A stretch of 64,000 nt of DNA from Methanolobus psychrotolerans (GCF_002243045.1 NZ_MBKP01000012.1:1-64000); one strand, 5' to 3'. Positions 18,424 to 27,829 are shown, counted from the stretch's first letter. Numbers and translations are program-made. Notes: a model not told the origin generated them from the sequence alone.

Positions 18424-19032
18424 ATGGTCTTGAATGTTCATGATGGCATGGAAACCGACATCTCCATTATGGAGATACAGAATGAGATGTCTGTCAAGGA
18501 AATAATGTCAAAGGATACTTTTGACATTGATGTCACTGCCAGTGTTCTTGAAGTTGCAAGAAAGATGGCAGAAAATGATAGAAGTAGCATCATCGTTACT
18601 GAAGATAGCGATAGTGTTGGCATCATAACTGAACACGATATTATTACCAAGACCGTAGTCAGGAATGTACTTCCTGCGGAGATGATAGCCAGAGAGATTA
18701 TGTCGTCTCCTATTATAGCAATAAAACCTTCGACAAATATAATAGAAGCTGCTGAAATGATGGTCAAATCCAACATCCGCAGACTTGCTGTAATGGAAGG
18801 GGAAGAAATTGTGGGAATGGTAACAGACAGGGATCTACTAGCTATTGCTCCGGGTCTGAATACTATTCTGGAAGGCCTGATCGAACTTCATCATGAGAAT
18901 AATATTCACCAGGAACAGGAGCTTGAACGTGGTATATGCCAGCGTTGTGGAGCTTTTGTTGACAACCTGATGATTATGAACGGATTGATGCTGTGTGAGG
19001 ACTGTAAAGAGGAAGAAGGTTACTATGACTAG
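18424..19032 (+). CDS. CBS-domain pair protein with C-terminal zinc ribbon
   Basis: 202 aa. Two CBS domains (about 23-80 and 88-145), starting VKEIMSKDTFDIDV and REIMSSPIIAIKP, are followed by a C-terminal CQRCGAF...MLCEDC zinc-ribbon-like CxxC pair (near residues 173-195). CBS pairs bind adenine nucleotides and act as energy sensors. The partner is unknown. The start is uncertain: a second ATG at 18490 begins just before the first CBS domain. Confidence 0.82.
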   Translation: MVLNVHDGMETDISIMEIQNEMSVKEIMSKDTFDIDVTASVLEVARKMAENDRSSIIVTEDSDSVGIITEHDIITKTVVRNVLPAEMIAREIMSSPIIAIKPSTNIIEAAEMMVKSNIRRLAVMEGEEIVGMVTDRDLLAIAPGLNTILEGLIELHHENNIHQEQELERGICQRCGAFVDNLMIMNGLMLCEDCKEEEGYYD

Positions 19033-19862
19033 TTTTTTGACTGGTCACCTGATAAAGGACACTTCAAGTTGGTGAAATAAATGTCTGTCCCGATATATCT
19101 TAAAAGAAGAAATGTATCGACTTTCAAAGCAACACCTGAATTACAACCGGGAAAGGTGATTAAAACCTGGCGTTCTGTGTTTGCTGGATCCACTGTTACT
19201 GCAGACAGGCATTGTATATTATCTGCGTTTTGAAAGTGCGATTTTACGCATACAGGCAAGGATATAATTTACCATGAGGCTGGGATGTCGTTCTCAAAAC
19301 ATTTGGATATTCTAAGAAGATATCCTATGTAATATTGTGATGTTGTGGGTGCAGTGGTTTAGTTGAAAATAAGAAATAAGGTCAGTGAACTGGAAAACAG
19401 GACTATGGAATTCCGGAGAAAAGACCCCGAATTGTTGAGTGTTGCAGTGACAACTTTGATCAGATTCAACAACTCTGCAAAACATATTGCAGCCACAAAT
19501 TACGATTTCATCAAAATTATGGCAGATATGAGCCTTAGAAGACTAACTGTTGAAAATGCAGTAAACATGCAACTTGAAGATATAGTCACATCAGTTGATG
19601 TTAGAAGTTTGTCAGGAGGTGGAAACGAAAACCCGACTACAGACGGGGACCGCCACATATGTGGCTTTAATGAAAAAATTATAGAGGGCTTTGTTTTCCG
19701 AAAGCACGTAAACATTGTCCATAGACAAGTATAGCAAAAACAGAAGGAGCACATCGATTCGTTAATTGATCGATGATCGGCTCTTTGATGGATAAACATA
19801 GGAAAAAATATCCTGCAGGCTTGGTCCAAATAAAGGTTCAAGCTTCCAAAAGGAGGAACAAC
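19033..19862. other. 830-nt region with doubtful small open frames
   Basis: Between two CBS genes. An ATG frame at 19081-19233 (50 aa) and a TTG-initiated frame at 19363-19734 (123 aa, hydrophilic, no recognised motif) are open. The first two-thirds of the latter looks protein-like (a helical segment ending near AVNMQLEDIV), but its tail does not. I cannot support a function, and both may be remnants or noncoding. The end of the region carries the ribosome-binding site of the next gene. Confidence 0.3.
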
Positions 19863-20702
19863 ATGAATGTTAAAGACATTATGAGTTCACCGGTCTTTAC
19901 CATAGCACCGGAAGAAACCGTAGCATATGCAAGAAACCTGATGCTAAAGCATAAAATCAGCACCCTCGTAGTTGCAAAGAATGAAGAAATGGTTGGTATT
20001 GTCACAAAGACAGATATTGGAAAAAGACTTGCACAGGCTGAACCCATGTGGAGAAGGAGACCTATTGACAAGATTCCGGTAAGCATGGTGATGCATGAAA
20101 ACCCTATCACAATATACCCGGGGGCTTCTGTAGCCCAGGCAAGCAATCTGATGATAGAGAATGGCATAAATGCACTGGCTGTTGTGAACAGGGAAATAGT
20201 AGGCATAGTAACAGGAACTGACATCATGAAGTATTTCTCAGAGCAGGAAGTGAACACGAAAGTTTCAGAGGTGATGACAGAGGAGATCGTGTTTGTCCAC
20301 AGGCACCACACCATCAACCATGTTATCCATGAGATGGAAGAAAATCAGACAAACCGTGTTATCGTCAGCGATGATTCTGATGAAGCTGTCGGAATAATCA
20401 CAACAAGTAATGTAGCATTCAATCTTATGGCAGACAACGAAGGAAACCTTCCATCAAAGAGCATAAAGATGACCAGGCGTTCAAGCCCGGCCGGTCAGAA
20501 AGAATATCGCTACATAAAAGAAGTCCCCCTTGTAGCTGAAGATATCATGTCAGAACTTCCACCCTCCATAGATATACACAATAGAGCAGCCTATGCAGCG
20601 AAGATGATGATATCAGAACATACGATTGCTCTGCCTGTTGTTAATGGAGAGAAGATCATTGGACTTATCAGCAGGACAGACATACTTAAAGTAGTACAGT
20701 GA
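19863..20702 (+). CDS. Four-CBS-domain protein
   Basis: 279 aa. The start at 19863 is chosen because AGGAGG lies 6-7 nt upstream and the product then begins directly at MNVKDIMSSP; a longer open frame upstream (from 19773) is unlikely to be translated. Four CBS units are visible (about 1-58, 72-128, 138-195 and 222-279), each opening with V/D-I/V-M and ending in a V/I-G-x-I/V-T/S-x-x-D/N motif. There is no enzymatic domain. Probably a nucleotide-sensing regulator. The next CBS gene starts 42 nt downstream. Confidence 0.85.
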   Translation: MNVKDIMSSPVFTIAPEETVAYARNLMLKHKISTLVVAKNEEMVGIVTKTDIGKRLAQAEPMWRRRPIDKIPVSMVMHENPITIYPGASVAQASNLMIENGINALAVVNREIVGIVTGTDIMKYFSEQEVNTKVSEVMTEEIVFVHRHHTINHVIHEMEENQTNRVIVSDDSDEAVGIITTSNVAFNLMADNEGNLPSKSIKMTRRSSPAGQKEYRYIKEVPLVAEDIMSELPPSIDIHNRAAYAAKMMISEHTIALPVVNGEKIIGLISRTDILKVVQ

Positions 20703-20744
20703 GCATCGAAAACCAGAGAATCAAATAAAATCAGAGGAATGAAA

Positions 20745-21521
20745 ATGGAAGTAAAGGATATAATGGCAGAACCACTGGTAATAGACAAATCAGACACCAT
20801 TTCCCATGCACTTGATGTTATGGAAAAGAAGGGAATAAGGCGTCTTCTGGTAAAACACGATGATAAGCTGCTTGGCATACTTACGATGCGAAACCTTACA
20901 AAGGAACTCGGGACACGTAAAAAGGGAAGCAAGCCAGCTTCTTCCCTGCATGTGGCAACAGCAATATCCGATAATTACGTGAAGGTGTTGCCGGATACCA
21001 AGGTGACCGACGCTATCACACTCATGGTGAAGAATGGGGGTGTGGTTGTTGTCATGGAAAACGACCGGATACTTGGAGTGGTGACTCCAAATGAGATACT
21101 CAAGAACAATAATTTCAAAGGATATGCCGGGGAAATTATGCAAAAGAATCCTATCGTTGCAGGCCCGGCAGACCGTGTCAGCCACGTCCGGAGACTGATG
21201 CTTGATAACAATATAGGGAGAATTCCCATCGTTGAAGATGACAAACTTGTTGGAATGGTAACTGAAAAAGACATTGCAAATGCCATGCGCGCCTTCCGTG
21301 ACCTGGTAGAAGGCGGTAAACAGGAATCGCGCATAAAGAACCTCATTGTTGAGGATATCATGAAAATGGGAGTTAAGACCGTTTACACGAATACCCTGAC
21401 AACCGATGCAGCAAAGATAATGCTTGAACAAAACCTTGGAGCACTGCCTGTTATGAACCTTGATGGACATATGGTAGGATTGATTACAAGAAGGAGTATT
21501 ATCAGAGGAATGGTCCAGTAA
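20745..21521 (+). CDS. Four-CBS-domain protein
   Basis: 258 aa from the ATG at 20745. AGAGG at 20733-20737 has good spacing to this ATG and is too close to the ATG at 20739. It contains four CBS units (about 1-55, 70-120, 128-180 and 200-258). It lies 15 nt upstream of the RNA ligase gene, so both are probably cotranscribed; this suggests, but does not show, that adenine nucleotide levels are linked to RNA ligation. Confidence 0.85.
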   Translation: MEVKDIMAEPLVIDKSDTISHALDVMEKKGIRRLLVKHDDKLLGILTMRNLTKELGTRKKGSKPASSLHVATAISDNYVKVLPDTKVTDAITLMVKNGGVVVVMENDRILGVVTPNEILKNNNFKGYAGEIMQKNPIVAGPADRVSHVRRLMLDNNIGRIPIVEDDKLVGMVTEKDIANAMRAFRDLVEGGKQESRIKNLIVEDIMKMGVKTVYTNTLTTDAAKIMLEQNLGALPVMNLDGHMVGLITRRSIIRGMVQ

Positions 21522-21536
21522 AGAAACAGGTGTCCG

Positions 21537-22706
21537 GTGATGAAATACTACCCGGAGATAAAACTTGATATTGAGAAGGCGGCTGAGTTTCTGGAACTCC
21601 CGCCTTCCAGAATTGCAGAACTCATTGAGAAGAGGAAACTGCAGCATAACTGGGATGATTTTGATAATATCTACAGATTTGAAGGGCATGCACCACATCT
21701 TGAAGATGGGACTGTACTAATCGATCATCATGGCTCCTTTGAACTCATACGAGGTTTTCCGAAAATAAAAAGGGCAATGCTTCTTGGACCGGCACTAAAG
21801 AAGAGCTTCAGTGAAATAGGTTCTGTTGCCGTTGAAGAAAAGATGAATGGATATAATGTCCGCGTTATTGATTACAACCGGAAACTCATTGCTTTTACCC
21901 GCAGCGGCCACATCTGTCCTTATTCTACAGAAAGAGTACAGAATTTCCTTGAAAGGGATTTTTTCAAAGAACACGCAGATATAATTGTATATGGAGAGAT
22001 GGCAGGGCCTGAAAATCCATATGTGCAAAAATACGTCTACGACATCGAGTCCCTGGACTTCTTTGTTTTCGATATGCGATATAAGACTACAGGAGAAGCT
22101 TTGTCGGTTAACAGGAGAAGAGAACTTGCAGAGCAATACGGTTTTAACCAGGTTAGGCTGTTTGGAGAATTAGGCATAGGAGAAGCACCTGAAAAAATAA
22201 CGGAGATTATCAGGGAACTTGGAAAAAAGGGACATGAAGGTGTCGTTATCAAAGATCCAGAGATGGTATTGCAACCAATCAAATACACATGTTCTGAAAG
22301 TAATTGTGCTGACCTGAACCAGGCATTCAGATTCTATAATGAAACGGGAAGAGATTACCTCTTCTCCAGAGTGGTACGCGAAGGATTCCAGTCTTATGAA
22401 TGGGCAGAAAGTGAAGATGAATTCCAGAAAAGATGCCAGAGACTTGGAGAAAGCATACTTCGCCCGATGAAAGAAACCATTAAAACTGTCCAAAACGGTG
22501 AACGCATATCTGATAGTTTCCAGATAAGGGTTAGAGATAAGAAAGTTATCTACAAATTCAAATCGTACCTTGAAAGGCTTGGGCTTTATGTTATGTTCGA
22601 AATGCCTGAAAGACAGGGGAACGAGTATGTCATCAAGATCAGGAAGATAAATAAGAGCACAAATGATAAGACACTTGCAATGTTAGAAGGACAGTTGTGG
22701 TCATGA
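21537..22706 (+). CDS. ATP-dependent RNA ligase (archaeal Rnl3 family)
   Basis: 389 aa, starting at GTG 21537 or the ATG immediately after. The nucleotidyltransferase motif I (K-x-N-G) is EEKMNGYNV with the AMP-accepting Lys near residue 102. Motif III-like YGEMAGPENPY, motif IIIa-like LDFFVFDM, motif IV EGVVIKDP and motif V IKYT follow in order. The N- and C-terminal extensions match the homodimeric archaeal Rnl3 ligases, which can circularise RNA. Cotranscribed with a CBS gene. Confidence 0.88.
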   Translation: MMKYYPEIKLDIEKAAEFLELPPSRIAELIEKRKLQHNWDDFDNIYRFEGHAPHLEDGTVLIDHHGSFELIRGFPKIKRAMLLGPALKKSFSEIGSVAVEEKMNGYNVRVIDYNRKLIAFTRSGHICPYSTERVQNFLERDFFKEHADIIVYGEMAGPENPYVQKYVYDIESLDFFVFDMRYKTTGEALSVNRRRELAEQYGFNQVRLFGELGIGEAPEKITEIIRELGKKGHEGVVIKDPEMVLQPIKYTCSESNCADLNQAFRFYNETGRDYLFSRVVREGFQSYEWAESEDEFQKRCQRLGESILRPMKETIKTVQNGERISDSFQIRVRDKKVIYKFKSYLERLGLYVMFEMPERQGNEYVIKIRKINKSTNDKTLAMLEGQLWS

Positions 22707-22758
22707 AAAAGACATATATCTGAATACATTAATTTGTAAACCACAAAAGGGTGCCCAT

Positions 22759-23796
22759 ATGACAAAGATTACTATCATCGGAAGTGAGAAAAGCGGTAAG
22801 ACCACGCTTGCCGGGAAACTTGGAAAGAGAAGCAACGTTACAGACATAACAATGTACGATTATGCCAAGAACGACAGGATACTCACAACCATCGATGCTA
22901 CTGGCTATCCGGTATCTGTTAAAGCACTGGTAACAGCACTTAACCTTTCCGATATTGCACTTTTATGTATTCCTCCCGCAGGACTTGACCCACAATCTGC
23001 TGAGTGCATCATTGCACTAGACCTTATGAAATACAAGCACGGAATTGTTGTTCTCACAAAATCCGATACATCATATCCTCTTGCACAGGAAGAACTCCAG
23101 GCCAAACTGCGAAAAATAACAACAGGCACTGCACTTGAGAACTGGGATTACATCTCCGTATCAACCAGTTCTTTTGAAGGCATGGAAGAGTTAAAGGAGC
23201 TCATATTCACAGTAGGTGACAAGGCTGATGAAGATCTGAGAAAGCTTGACGGCCTGCGTCCACGTGTAGTCATAGACCAGTCATTCAATGTGACTGGTAT
23301 CGGGTGTGTAGTACTTGGAGTGGTAACACAGGGAACCATTAATGCAAAAGATAAAATGATAGCATATCCTGCCAAAAAGGAACTTGAGATCCGATCCATA
23401 CAGATGCATGACGTGGATGTCAAATCTGCTCCGGCCGGTGCCAGGGTAGGACTTGCACTCAAGGGCATCCAATCAAAAGACATAGATAGGGGTTTTGTGG
23501 TTTCTCAGGAAGAAACAGTTGCTACTAATTTCATACTGAAATGCACTCTTTCCCCACTGGCAAAAGAATTCAATGTCGCCGACATGTTGCATCTTTATGT
23601 CGGGCTTCAGTCCTCACCTGTAAAGGTTACGGAAATAATAGAGGTTGAAGCAAAAATGGAGAGAGCAAAACCAGGAAAAGAGTATATTTTGAAGCTATCC
23701 GGCTCAAAAGAAGTAGCCTACAGCAAAGACGACAGGTTTGTTCTGGCAAATCTTGATGGAAAACAAAGGTTCATTGCTTTTGGCTATGAACTATGA
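22759..23796 (+). CDS. SelB/EF-Tu-like GTPase paralog
   Basis: 345 aa. The P-loop GSEKSGKTT (residues 8-16) is intact. The switch-II DxxG site reads TIDATGYP where true elongation factors have the D-T-P-G-H form, and G4 is TKSD. Domain II (about 165-245, starting PRVVIDQSFNVTGIGCVVLG) and domain III follow. This is the shortened, divergent SelB-like family of methanogens that lack selenocysteine; its role in translation is unknown. The missing catalytic His after DxxG suggests altered GTP hydrolysis. Confidence 0.75.
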   Translation: MTKITIIGSEKSGKTTLAGKLGKRSNVTDITMYDYAKNDRILTTIDATGYPVSVKALVTALNLSDIALLCIPPAGLDPQSAECIIALDLMKYKHGIVVLTKSDTSYPLAQEELQAKLRKITTGTALENWDYISVSTSSFEGMEELKELIFTVGDKADEDLRKLDGLRPRVVIDQSFNVTGIGCVVLGVVTQGTINAKDKMIAYPAKKELEIRSIQMHDVDVKSAPAGARVGLALKGIQSKDIDRGFVVSQEETVATNFILKCTLSPLAKEFNVADMLHLYVGLQSSPVKVTEIIEVEAKMERAKPGKEYILKLSGSKEVAYSKDDRFVLANLDGKQRFIAFGYEL

Positions 23797-23814
23797 TGTT
23801 TTTGTGATGAATGG

Positions 23815-24324
23815 TTATTTCTTTTTTGGAGTCAGATGCCTGGCTCCGTCCAGAAAAGAGGGTCTCTCTATAGCTTTTGTTCTTTCAATATTATCAGGCA
23901 GATCAACCAGACCTGGCTGGCGGATCATATCTGATGAACCGGAAAATATAATATTATGATTTTTGTATCCAGAACCAGTATTTGAAACTGTAGAATCGTT
24001 TTTTGTTTTCTCAATTGAGATGTTTGAATACCTTTCAGGTTCAGCTAGTGTGGTTCCCCTGGAAAGTCCTGATTTTGTATCCCTGTCCTTTAATTTAGAA
24101 CCTTCCTCTTTACCATAATTGTAATTTTCCTTCACAAAATCCTTGAGGTTATACTCTTCTGCAAACCTGTATATCTGTGATAATTTTTCCTGAACCCATC
24201 CTATCTCCGAGTGACGATGGTAACCTACTTCAAACCCCAGCCTGCGGGAGGCGTCTGCAAGTTGGACCCTGCCTTCCTCAGGAAGAATTTTTTTCTCGCC
24301 TGACTTCTTGAATATTTTCGCCAT
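23815..24324 (-). CDS. Uncharacterised protein paired with a KaiC-like ATPase
   Basis: 169 aa from the ATG at 24324; a TTG 9 nt upstream is also open. The first 75 residues look folded and helical (basic N-terminus, then GWVQEKLSQIYRFAEEYNLKDF). The rest is low-complexity and polar, rich in K, S, D and N, ending KKK. No known domain is recognised. The start lies 12 nt after the KaiC-like gene stop, so the two are cotranscribed and the product is probably its partner. Confidence 0.65.
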   Translation of the reverse strand: MAKIFKKSGEKKILPEEGRVQLADASRRLGFEVGYHRHSEIGWVQEKLSQIYRFAEEYNLKDFVKENYNYGKEEGSKLKDRDTKSGLSRGTTLAEPERYSNISIEKTKNDSTVSNTGSGYKNHNIIFSGSSDMIRQPGLVDLPDNIERTKAIERPSFLDGARHLTPKKK

Positions 24325-24336
24325 AAGAAACAACCA

Positions 24337-25080
24337 TCATTCAAGATAGCCTTCTATTTTCAGCCCCTTTTCAGTAAAAGACACGTTGCGCATGTTACAA
24401 TCATGCCTTGTACCACGCATCTTAATAACCTGAATAGCGCGGGTCATTGTCTTGTCATAAAGGAAATTATGCATGAAAATGACTCCATGAGCGGCAAACT
24501 GCTCTGTCGAATAAGCAGTCGGATCAGTCATTTCAGATAATAGCAATGTAGTGCAGCCCAGTTTCTTAAGATTACGTATGAACCTGCTCATCTCTTTTTC
24601 CTGCAGGGACAGATCTTTTGTAGTAAACCTGATTGCAGATACTGAATCTATGACCAAGCGCTTTACATCATATTCTGAAACATAAGCTGCAATCTCCTTG
24701 AAAACAACAGAAGGTGAAGGAGCCTCACTTTCAGTAGCAGTTTTGCCAACGTTATAATCTGTAGTAATAAACTCACTCAGTTCATCCATATAGCCATATT
24801 CCATACGAGGACCAAGATCTGCAAACAGGAGTTTCTTCATTTTAATCAATGTCGGAACATTCATGGCATAATTTGACATATCATTGATGATGTTCTGTGG
24901 ACATTCCAGTAAGGTCACATATAGTCCCACTTCACCTGTGGCTGCCCCATGAGCCAGAAACTGAACTCCGAATGTTGTTTTTCCGCTTCCTGGAGGACCG
25001 CTTAATACGTAGACCCTATCTGTTAACAAACCACCCTGAACCAGATCATCAAATCCCTCTATCCCTGTAGGTATCCGCAT
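24337..25080 (-). CDS. Single-domain KaiC/RadA-superfamily ATPase
   Basis: 247 aa. It begins with the KaiC-type RIPTGIEGFDDLVQGGLL; Walker A is GPPGSGKTT (near residues 28-36), and Walker B is RLVIDSVSAIRF (near residue 142). GHGxxF-like and C-terminal RAIQVIKMRGTRHD elements are as in archaeal KaiC-like proteins. Such single-domain ATPases act in signalling or membrane-protein control; the target is unknown. It is transcribed from a promoter shared divergently with the SpoIIM-like gene. Confidence 0.85.
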   Translation of the reverse strand: MRIPTGIEGFDDLVQGGLLTDRVYVLSGPPGSGKTTFGVQFLAHGAATGEVGLYVTLLECPQNIINDMSNYAMNVPTLIKMKKLLFADLGPRMEYGYMDELSEFITTDYNVGKTATESEAPSPSVVFKEIAAYVSEYDVKRLVIDSVSAIRFTTKDLSLQEKEMSRFIRNLKKLGCTTLLLSEMTDPTAYSTEQFAAHGVIFMHNFLYDKTMTRAIQVIKMRGTRHDCNMRNVSFTEKGLKIEGYLE

Positions 25081-25155
25081 TTATAATACATCCCATACAT
25101 AGCCAGTAATATAGTAATGAAATTATATTATACCTAAACTATTTCAATGCATCGA

Positions 25156-25163
25156 TATATAAT
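25156..25163 (+). promoter_or_regulatory. TATA box of the SpoIIM-like gene
   Basis: TATATAAT at 25156-25163 lies about 27 nt before the ATG at 25187. This supports a leaderless mRNA and argues against the GTG at 25178 as start. Confidence 0.45.
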
Positions 25164-25186
25164 AACTAAATAGATACGTGCCTCAT

Positions 25187-26215
25187 ATGACAAAAACTAA
25201 CAAATATACTAAAGACCAGTTCAAGATCAGTGCTAAAGATGTGAGCTGGTCTGTCAAGGTATTCATGCGGTCAGTAGCTTTAGCATTTATTATCGGGATC
25301 GCTGCGTATATCCTGATGTTAATATTTGCTGAACCGGAACCTGTAAGTAAAGCAATCGTGAGTACTGCTTCTGCAGCAACAGCCAAAGTAACTGTAACTT
25401 CGAATTACATAAACCTGATGTGGGCTATATTCTTCTTTAATAGCATAGCCGCTTCCTGTGCCATCATTGGTACAGGACTTTTCATGCTGGTGCAATCAGC
25501 GCTGATAAGCGACATTCACATCCGGTCAAGACATCATATATACACCCGTTGTTCTATTCTTTTTGAAAAAATGATAATGCCGGTATATGAGATACTGATC
25601 AAAATAACAACTATATCAGACAAGGATTTCTCTTCCATAGGGAAGAACGAGCCTGAAATGAAAGATACTGTCTGGCAATATTGCGGTTATGGAAAAGATG
25701 AATACAGGATGTTTTCTTATATACTTCCATATACTGTACCACTCATAATATTGATGGTAAATGGTTTCCTAATGGGAATCCTTCTGGCGTTCTTTACTTT
25801 TAATGGAGCCATGACAGGATTTGAGATTTTAGGCACAAAAGGCATCGCACTCGGGCTTTTCTATAATGTAATCTACTTTTTCATTTCCATACTCCCCCAT
25901 GGTATAATAGAGATTCCAACACTTTTGGTGGCAGCATCTCTTGGATACAGGTTCGCATACATCCAGGCACACGATGTAATTGACAAAGAACTGTTCAATG
26001 GAAATGATATCAAGAGCCTGAAGGAAGATGTATCATATGCTCTTGATACAACAAAGAATTACATCCTGTCAGGATATATCTGGAAAATGCTTGCCCTTGT
26101 CGTTCTGCTGCTGCTTATTGCAGCATATATTGAAACATATGTGACACTGGGAATTGTTGACAAAACGATGGAAATGATTGATAATGGCCTGGCATCACTA
26201 ATAGATCCAGAATAA
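25187..26215 (+). CDS. SpoIIM-like (DUF95) integral membrane protein
   Basis: 342 aa from the ATG at 25187. It has about five membrane segments (residues near 28-48, 70-95, 180-205, 215-245 and 300-325). The family hallmark is the stretch NGFLMGILLA...GIALGLFYNV...PHGIIEIPTLLVAASLGYRFAY, with the conserved Pro-His-Gly-x-x-E in the membrane. The function in archaea is unknown; relatives are linked to membrane remodelling or transport. Confidence 0.82.
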   Translation: MTKTNKYTKDQFKISAKDVSWSVKVFMRSVALAFIIGIAAYILMLIFAEPEPVSKAIVSTASAATAKVTVTSNYINLMWAIFFFNSIAASCAIIGTGLFMLVQSALISDIHIRSRHHIYTRCSILFEKMIMPVYEILIKITTISDKDFSSIGKNEPEMKDTVWQYCGYGKDEYRMFSYILPYTVPLIILMVNGFLMGILLAFFTFNGAMTGFEILGTKGIALGLFYNVIYFFISILPHGIIEIPTLLVAASLGYRFAYIQAHDVIDKELFNGNDIKSLKEDVSYALDTTKNYILSGYIWKMLALVVLLLLIAAYIETYVTLGIVDKTMEMIDNGLASLIDPE

Positions 26216-26231
26216 AATAAAAATAATGGAT

Positions 26232-27266
26232 TCACAGGCCCTTCTTAAAATCAGCCATACCCTTTGCCACATTACTCAGTAACTGTGATGCTATCTCCTG
26301 GGATGGCCATGAACCCAAGCCGCAATCCGGACCTGCATATTTTATACTTTCATCAAACATAGAGTATGCATTTGAAAGCCTCTTCGAGATAACTGACGGT
26401 GTTTCCATCTCGTTGATAATTTCGGGGAAATACTTGGTTTCTTTCCAGACATTGGTATTGTATTTGTCGTTTATCTCAGAGACAAGGTTGAAGACATCTG
26501 TCCTTGCGATTCCCACCCTCAGGTAGGAATCAGCATCTTCAAGGATTTTTTTATCAATAAGATCAAGATAGGATGGAGTTGCTGCTGACTCAACACCAAT
26601 GACACTGATATTCTCAGTCTGGCAGGCAAGTTTGTAATGCAATGGTGAATGAAGATGGATCTCCACATCACAGCCACCTTTGTTTGCAGAGCTGCATGCA
26701 ATGTCCATGGCTTTAATAAGGTCACTGTCAGAGAACATGACCTGAGGATTGATACCAATACTGGGTTCGTCAATAGAAACTGTTCTTATGTTGAAGTTCT
26801 TTGCATTGGAAAGTGAGTTCTTTACAAAACGGTCAATACTTTCTGCAAGCAGGTTCAGTATATCAACATATTCGGTACCGCCAAATTCCTTGAGATAAAG
26901 CTCTAAGGGACCGGTAACACAGACACGCACATCAAGCTTTTCCCCGTTCTCTTCCCTGTAGGTTTTGGCAACACTTTCTATGGATTCGAGTTCAATGATA
27001 CGGGCATCAGAGAGTTTTACTTTGAATGGTTCTTCTGTCAGATTTACATCCCTGATGATGGAAAGGAACTGCTCGTTCATATCCTGGTACTGGGGATATG
27101 TAGGTACCTCTACACCGGCCCCGACCTTTTTCATGAAAGCTTCGTTTATGATCCTGAAGAGGTCCTCATCGCTTTTCATTCCGGAGAACTTCCCCGCCAT
27201 CCATTCTTTGGACGTACCTGATGGAAGGGGAAAACTGCCAATATCATCAAAGATAATCTCTGCCAT
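26232..27266 (-). CDS. MetE-core methionine synthase (archaeal folate-independent type)
   Basis: 344 aa TIM-barrel protein matching the catalytic half of cobalamin-independent methionine synthase. It starts DDIGSFPLPSG; VSIDEPSIGIN (residues 163-173) corresponds to the MetE Asp-Glu-Pro motif, and GPDCGLGSWP near residue 315 gives a Zn-ligand Cys. The first zinc motif reads H204-x-H206, where MetE has H-x-C; E226 matches the third ligand position. Archaeal core enzymes use methyl-cobamide proteins instead of methyl-folates. The exact methyl donor here is unknown. Confidence 0.8.
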   Translation of the reverse strand: MAEIIFDDIGSFPLPSGTSKEWMAGKFSGMKSDEDLFRIINEAFMKKVGAGVEVPTYPQYQDMNEQFLSIIRDVNLTEEPFKVKLSDARIIELESIESVAKTYREENGEKLDVRVCVTGPLELYLKEFGGTEYVDILNLLAESIDRFVKNSLSNAKNFNIRTVSIDEPSIGINPQVMFSDSDLIKAMDIACSSANKGGCDVEIHLHSPLHYKLACQTENISVIGVESAATPSYLDLIDKKILEDADSYLRVGIARTDVFNLVSEINDKYNTNVWKETKYFPEIINEMETPSVISKRLSNAYSMFDESIKYAGPDCGLGSWPSQEIASQLLSNVAKGMADFKKGL

Positions 27267-27398
27267 GCCATTATAATTGTCCTGTATTTCACTTATAAGT
27301 TTTGAGTGATGGAGAAATTCCGTATTCTCTAATCATAAAAAACAATGTAAAAATACAGAAAAAGGAAATAATAAAAATAACCGGGACAAGTACAAGTT

Positions 27399-27713
27399 TT
27401 ACTTCTTCACAGCAGAAGAAATCTTTGAAACATAATAATTGATGCATGCCTGTGAATAATCCAAGGACCTTGATGACATATGAGAAATAATTTCATTTGC
27501 ATCTCTTTCGGTTTTCTGGTTGCTTTTTGGCATCCCGTACATCTCACGGTGGCTGGAAACTTTTTGAAGCATTATGTTCTGAAGCTCCACAACATCAAAC
27601 CTTTCCTCCGGAGTAAGCTTTTCAAACCCATCTTTTAAGGATTGAAGTTTTTCTCTGTTATTTTCAGTCATTTCAATATCTAAAATAGGGTTTTTCAATT
27701 CCATATCTACCAC
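27399..27713 (-). CDS. Small uncharacterised helical protein
   Basis: 104 aa (or 101 aa from the second ATG, MELKNP). Acidic N-terminus, then helical segments with EKLTPEERFDVVELQNIM and a C-terminal SQACINYYVSKISSAVKK. No family is recognised. It stands alone between two minus-strand genes, with AT-rich, promoter-like sequence upstream (27720-27780). Confidence 0.6.
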   Translation of the reverse strand: MVDMELKNPILDIEMTENNREKLQSLKDGFEKLTPEERFDVVELQNIMLQKVSSHREMYGMPKSNQKTERDANEIISHMSSRSLDYSQACINYYVSKISSAVKK

Positions 27714-27829
27714 AAAAGTATATATGCGACATACAATACATATAGTTTTTGAAAATTATATGTATATAATATATCTGAAGTGAATAAATACCTTATACCT
27801 GTTCTTTTAAAACACAATACAGGAATAGT

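Noticed and set aside
19773-19862. 30-codon extension of the CBS protein
   Set aside because: A strong AGGAGG precedes the ATG at 19863, where the CBS domain begins.
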